Below, in pieces: positions 33,520-35,280 of a stretch of DNA of 35,280 bases. A model generated the notes under the pieces. The model was given only the letters and a program-made list of their open reading frames with translations, was not told the DNA's origin and searched no databases. The position numbers were made by a program, and so were the translations under genes. Position 1 is the stretch's first letter. Each line of letters opens with the position of its first letter. This DNA comes from Lachnospiraceae bacterium (GTDB lineage: Bacteria > Bacillota > Clostridia > Lachnospirales > Lachnospiraceae): positions 1 through 35,280 of the forward strand of contig JAEEVO010000022.1 of assembly GCA_016290905.1 (NCBI GenBank), given 5' to 3'.

Positions 33520-33768
33520 AGTTTTACCACCTTTCTTGACATTTATTTCTCCAAATCGTTTGTGCTTTATGCGGTTTACTTTTTCAATCGAAAAATCTCT
33601 TTAGTTCTATCGATTTCTTTTACTCCCCAAGTTATTTATGCCATAACTATCTAATAATTACAAATTGTATGTCTATATAGGTATGTTTAACTTTTATAAG
33701 TTATTTTATCATACTCTTCCATATATTACAATAAGATTCATTAAAAAAATCATAAAGGCAGGTTCCCT
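33520..33768. other. divergent intergenic region with a small palindrome
   Basis: About 250 A/T-rich bases between the secreted-protein gene and the XRE gene. It contains a perfect palindrome TAACTT-ttat-AAGTTA (33688-33703), a plausible operator for the adjacent XRE regulator. A TATATT at about 33722 might be a -10 for the + strand but has no good -35; no convincing promoter was found for the minus strand. Confidence 0.5.
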
Positions 33769-34089
33769 ATGCTTCAAAATATAGATTATGCCATTCTCGG
33801 TAAAAGAATAAAAGAAACTCGCCAAGCTTCCGGTATTACACAGGAAGCTTTAGCAGAAATGGTAAGTTGCAACACTTCACATATTTCTAACATTGAGAAT
33901 AATTATACAAAAGCAAGCCTTAACGTTCTATTATCTATTGCCAATGCTCTTAATACTTCTATTGATTACTTGCTATCGAACCAATACAACAATGAGTCTC
34001 TAGCCTTAAATAATGAAATCCTCCGACTTTTTTCTATGTTGCCAGAAGAAAAGAAACAACAACTCATCCGTATAATAAAAGCCCTTTGA
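33769..34089 (+). CDS. XRE-family transcriptional regulator
   Basis: A 106-residue protein with an N-terminal lambda-Cro/XRE helix-turn-helix (LGKRIKETRQASGITQEALAEMVSCNTSHISNIEN, about 10-44, then LLSIANALNTSIDYLL) and a short helical tail (EILRLFSMLPEEKKQQLIRII) that probably mediates dimerisation. This is the usual small XRE layout of Clostridia. A weak AAAGGCAGG site precedes the ATG. A palindrome at 33688-33703 may be its operator. It lies next to a structured element and a toxin-antitoxin pair. Confidence 0.9.
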   Translation: MLQNIDYAILGKRIKETRQASGITQEALAEMVSCNTSHISNIENNYTKASLNVLLSIANALNTSIDYLLSNQYNNESLALNNEILRLFSMLPEEKKQQLIRIIKAL

Positions 34090-34364
34090 TAACAATTATC
34101 CCAAAAAACTCTCTACCTCCTTTGCTTAATCACATCCTTTGATTTTAGTGTACCACATCATATAGAGTACATTTAAAAACAGATTCCATTAAATGATACT
34201 GCTAATATTATAAAAATGATATATATCGCCTGCTACTCGATTGTAGTACTTTTTATTGAACTTGTGGTGTGCCGGCAGCACAAATTTCATGCTCTTACAA
34301 ATCCCTTTTACATATTTTATAAAAGTTTTTTCAAAAAAGGTTTAGTTATGAGATTAAGAAAGGG
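34090..34364. other. intergenic region without a supported gene
   Basis: About 275 A/T-rich bases. A 72-codon open frame from 34216 runs into the repeat element and has no ribosome binding site, so it is not accepted. No terminator or promoter is clear. Confidence 0.55.
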
Positions 34365-34601
34365 GTACAGGGAGGGGCATGACTATCATCTCCCTCCGCA
34401 TACTCCGCTCCGCGCGACGTTTTTGCATGAATAAGAGGACTGGAATCTGCGTTAGCAGTTTCAGTCCTCTTGCAAAAATGTCGATAAGGATTTTGCGTAT
34501 ATCACAAAGCCCGGCATGTAAAAACAACGCAATATATTTACAGGAGCTTCGCAAAATCCGCCTTCGTATGCGGGGGAGAGATTGTCATGCCCCTCCCGTA
34601 C
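34365..34601 (+). repeat. 237-base multi-branched inverted-repeat element (structured RNA or MITE-like)
   Basis: Terminal arms GTACAGGGAGGGGCATGAC (34365-34383) and GTCATGCCCCTCCCGTAC (34584-34601) pair almost perfectly with one bulge. A second outer stem is TCTCCCTCCGCATA (34389-34402) with TATGCGGGGGAGA (34567-34579). Inside are two independent arms. Arm A: GACGTTTTTGC (34416-34426) with GCAAAAATGTC (34472-34482), continued by AAGAGGACTG/CAGTCCTCTT (34433-34442, 34462-34471) and CTGC-gtta-GCAG. Arm B: GGATTTTGCG (34488-34497) with CGCAAAATCC (34550-34559), with inner TGTAAA/TTTACA. Two positions are G-U only if read as plus-strand RNA. No open reading frame, transposase or reverse transcriptase is in it or beside it. 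Confidence 0.85.
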
Positions 34602-34736
34602 AGGAAACCCCACAATCGTTCATTTCCCAATAATCTCCCAGAACCCCGGAAAAGACTTATCGGTACACTCCGCGGAAAGGTGAGACAGTCCCTTTGTGCA
34701 GGTTGTTTAGCCAGGTCTTTTTTGGCAGAAAACACA
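34602..34736. other. short intergenic stretch, nothing clear
   Basis: About 135 bases between the structured element and the toxin stop. No hairpin with a T tract and no small gene can be supported here. Confidence 0.5.
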
Positions 34737-35063
34737 TCAAGTGTCATCTGTAAGCCTGTGCATGTACTCATTGCACAGTTCTATTATATCCGCAGGAGCC
34801 TTCTCCACAAACCTTGCGCCTCTTGCAACAAGATCCAGCGTCCTCACCTGAAAACACAGAACTACTCCCTGTGTCTCTGTTCTGTTATCCAGTTCGACTT
34901 CCAGAGGATACGTTTTTGGTTTGCTTGTGATTGGAAGTACGACATTGATGTCTCCAGGAAGGGGGACTGAGTTCATAACGATAACAGGCCTGAAATTACC
35001 CTGTTCATGTCCTGTTGTCGGGTTAAGGTTAACCTTTACGATATCGCCTTTATGGAAACTCAT
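34737..35063 (-). CDS. MazF/PemK-type mRNA-interferase toxin
   Basis: A 108-residue protein with the MazF/PemK layout: GDIVKVNLNPTTGHEQGNFRPVI at the N-terminus, LPITSKPKTYPLEVEL in the middle and GVVLCFQVRTLDLVARG near the end. MazF-type toxins cut mRNA at short sequences and are held inactive by their antitoxin. GGAGGTGAG precedes the ATG, and the start overlaps the antitoxin stop (ATGA), the classic coupled arrangement. Length matches the family. Confidence 0.93.
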   Translation of the reverse strand: MSFHKGDIVKVNLNPTTGHEQGNFRPVIVMNSVPLPGDINVVLPITSKPKTYPLEVELDNRTETQGVVLCFQVRTLDLVARGARFVEKAPADIIELCNEYMHRLTDDT

Positions 35064-35280
35064 AAAATCTCACCTCCAACATCCTGACCCCACTCGATTT
35101 CTCCTGTGTCCCCTATATCCTTCAATGTGATTTCCGAGAACGGCTTACCATAAAATTCTTCAAACATCTGTGCTGTGGTCTTTTCTTTTTTTATAAACAT
35201 CCCTCCGTTCTTCAACTCATAAGACACCTTGTCTCCAGCTTTGAACCCCAGTGTCTCTGATATAACCTGAGGGATCCTTA
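35060..35280 (-). CDS. MazE/AbrB-type antitoxin, 3' part only (runs off the window)
   Basis: The last 72 codons of an open frame read RIPQVISETLGFKAGDKVSY near the window edge, then FIKKEKTTAQMFEEFYGKP. The first part matches the AbrB/MazE swapped-hairpin DNA-binding domain (PQVISETLGFKAGDKV); the tail is the toxin-binding part. The TGA overlaps the toxin ATG by four bases, and the toxin's GGAGGTGAG ribosome site is encoded by its final residues GGEIL. The start and promoter are outside the window. Confidence 0.85.
   Translation of the reverse strand, partial: RIPQVISETLGFKAGDKVSYELKNGGMFIKKEKTTAQMFEEFYGKPFSEITLKDIGDTGEIEWGQDVGGEIL

Noticed and set aside
34216-34434. Small membrane-like protein of 72 residues
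   Set aside because: No ribosome binding site, and the frame runs into the structured element; likely chance.
34365-34601. Retron msr-msd or group II intron
   Set aside because: The inverted ends and stem-loops resemble a retron RNA, but there is no reverse transcriptase gene in the window and no recognisable domain V or branch-point signature.

Overview
The window looks like a chromosomal segment of a low-to-moderate GC Firmicute, most likely a Clostridia / Lachnospiraceae-type anaerobe. This is inferred from the tig-clpP-clpX cluster, AGGAGG-type ribosome binding sites, sigma-A promoters close to TTGACA-17-TATAAT, GTG and TTG starts, a BlaI/BlaR1-type pair, and secreted proteins with Big2 and cell-wall-binding-like repeats. 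No rRNA, tRNA, CRISPR array, integrase or transposase was found.

Layout. (1) 1-3404, minus strand: tig, clpP, clpX, a protein-folding and proteolysis operon with a clear promoter upstream of tig. (2) 3431-5026: a zinc-ribbon membrane protein followed by a small membrane protein, with promoter and terminator. (3) 5074-10732, minus: a HerA/YjgR-like (DUF853) ATPase, a small lipoprotein, gltX and a short UvrD-type helicase, closely spaced and probably one transcript. Its 5' leader is a dispersed two-hairpin repeat. (4) 10750-15488, minus: a MarR regulator followed by a heterodimeric ABC exporter with one degenerate and one canonical ATP site. The marR promoter is followed by five 15-bp repeats that form overlapping palindromes. 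Between marR and the exporter lie three 88-bp repeats, each a long hairpin whose tip shows compensatory base changes. (5) 15640-19574: a small HTH protein behind a terminator-like leader, a membrane-anchored M15 peptidase, and a convergent secreted M3-like metallopeptidase with a Big2-type tail. (6) 19604-23314, minus: transketolase and chorismate synthase, with a second copy of the dispersed repeat and a structured hairpin downstream of tkt.

(7) 23402-30075 is a regulatory and accessory block. It holds an AAA ATPase with a winged-helix-like tail behind a 9-bp-period repeat array and a consensus promoter. Next come a BlaI/BlaR1-type pair controlled by two near-identical 20-bp operators flanking a consensus promoter, an HTH-Uma2 fusion protein, and an AAA_14/DUF4143 ATPase whose promoter is covered with GTGCAC motifs. 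(8) 30308-35280: a 1040-residue secreted multi-domain protein, an XRE regulator, a 237-bp multi-branched inverted-repeat element (structured RNA or MITE-like), and a MazEF-type toxin-antitoxin pair whose antitoxin runs off the window.

The most notable non-coding signals are the 237-bp element (34365-34601), the covarying 88-bp triple hairpin repeat (14590-14850), the two-hairpin dispersed repeat, and four promoter-embedded operator arrays, each next to a gene encoding a plausible DNA-binding protein. No complete new multi-gene system is evident; the best candidates for something undescribed are these RNA or repeat elements.
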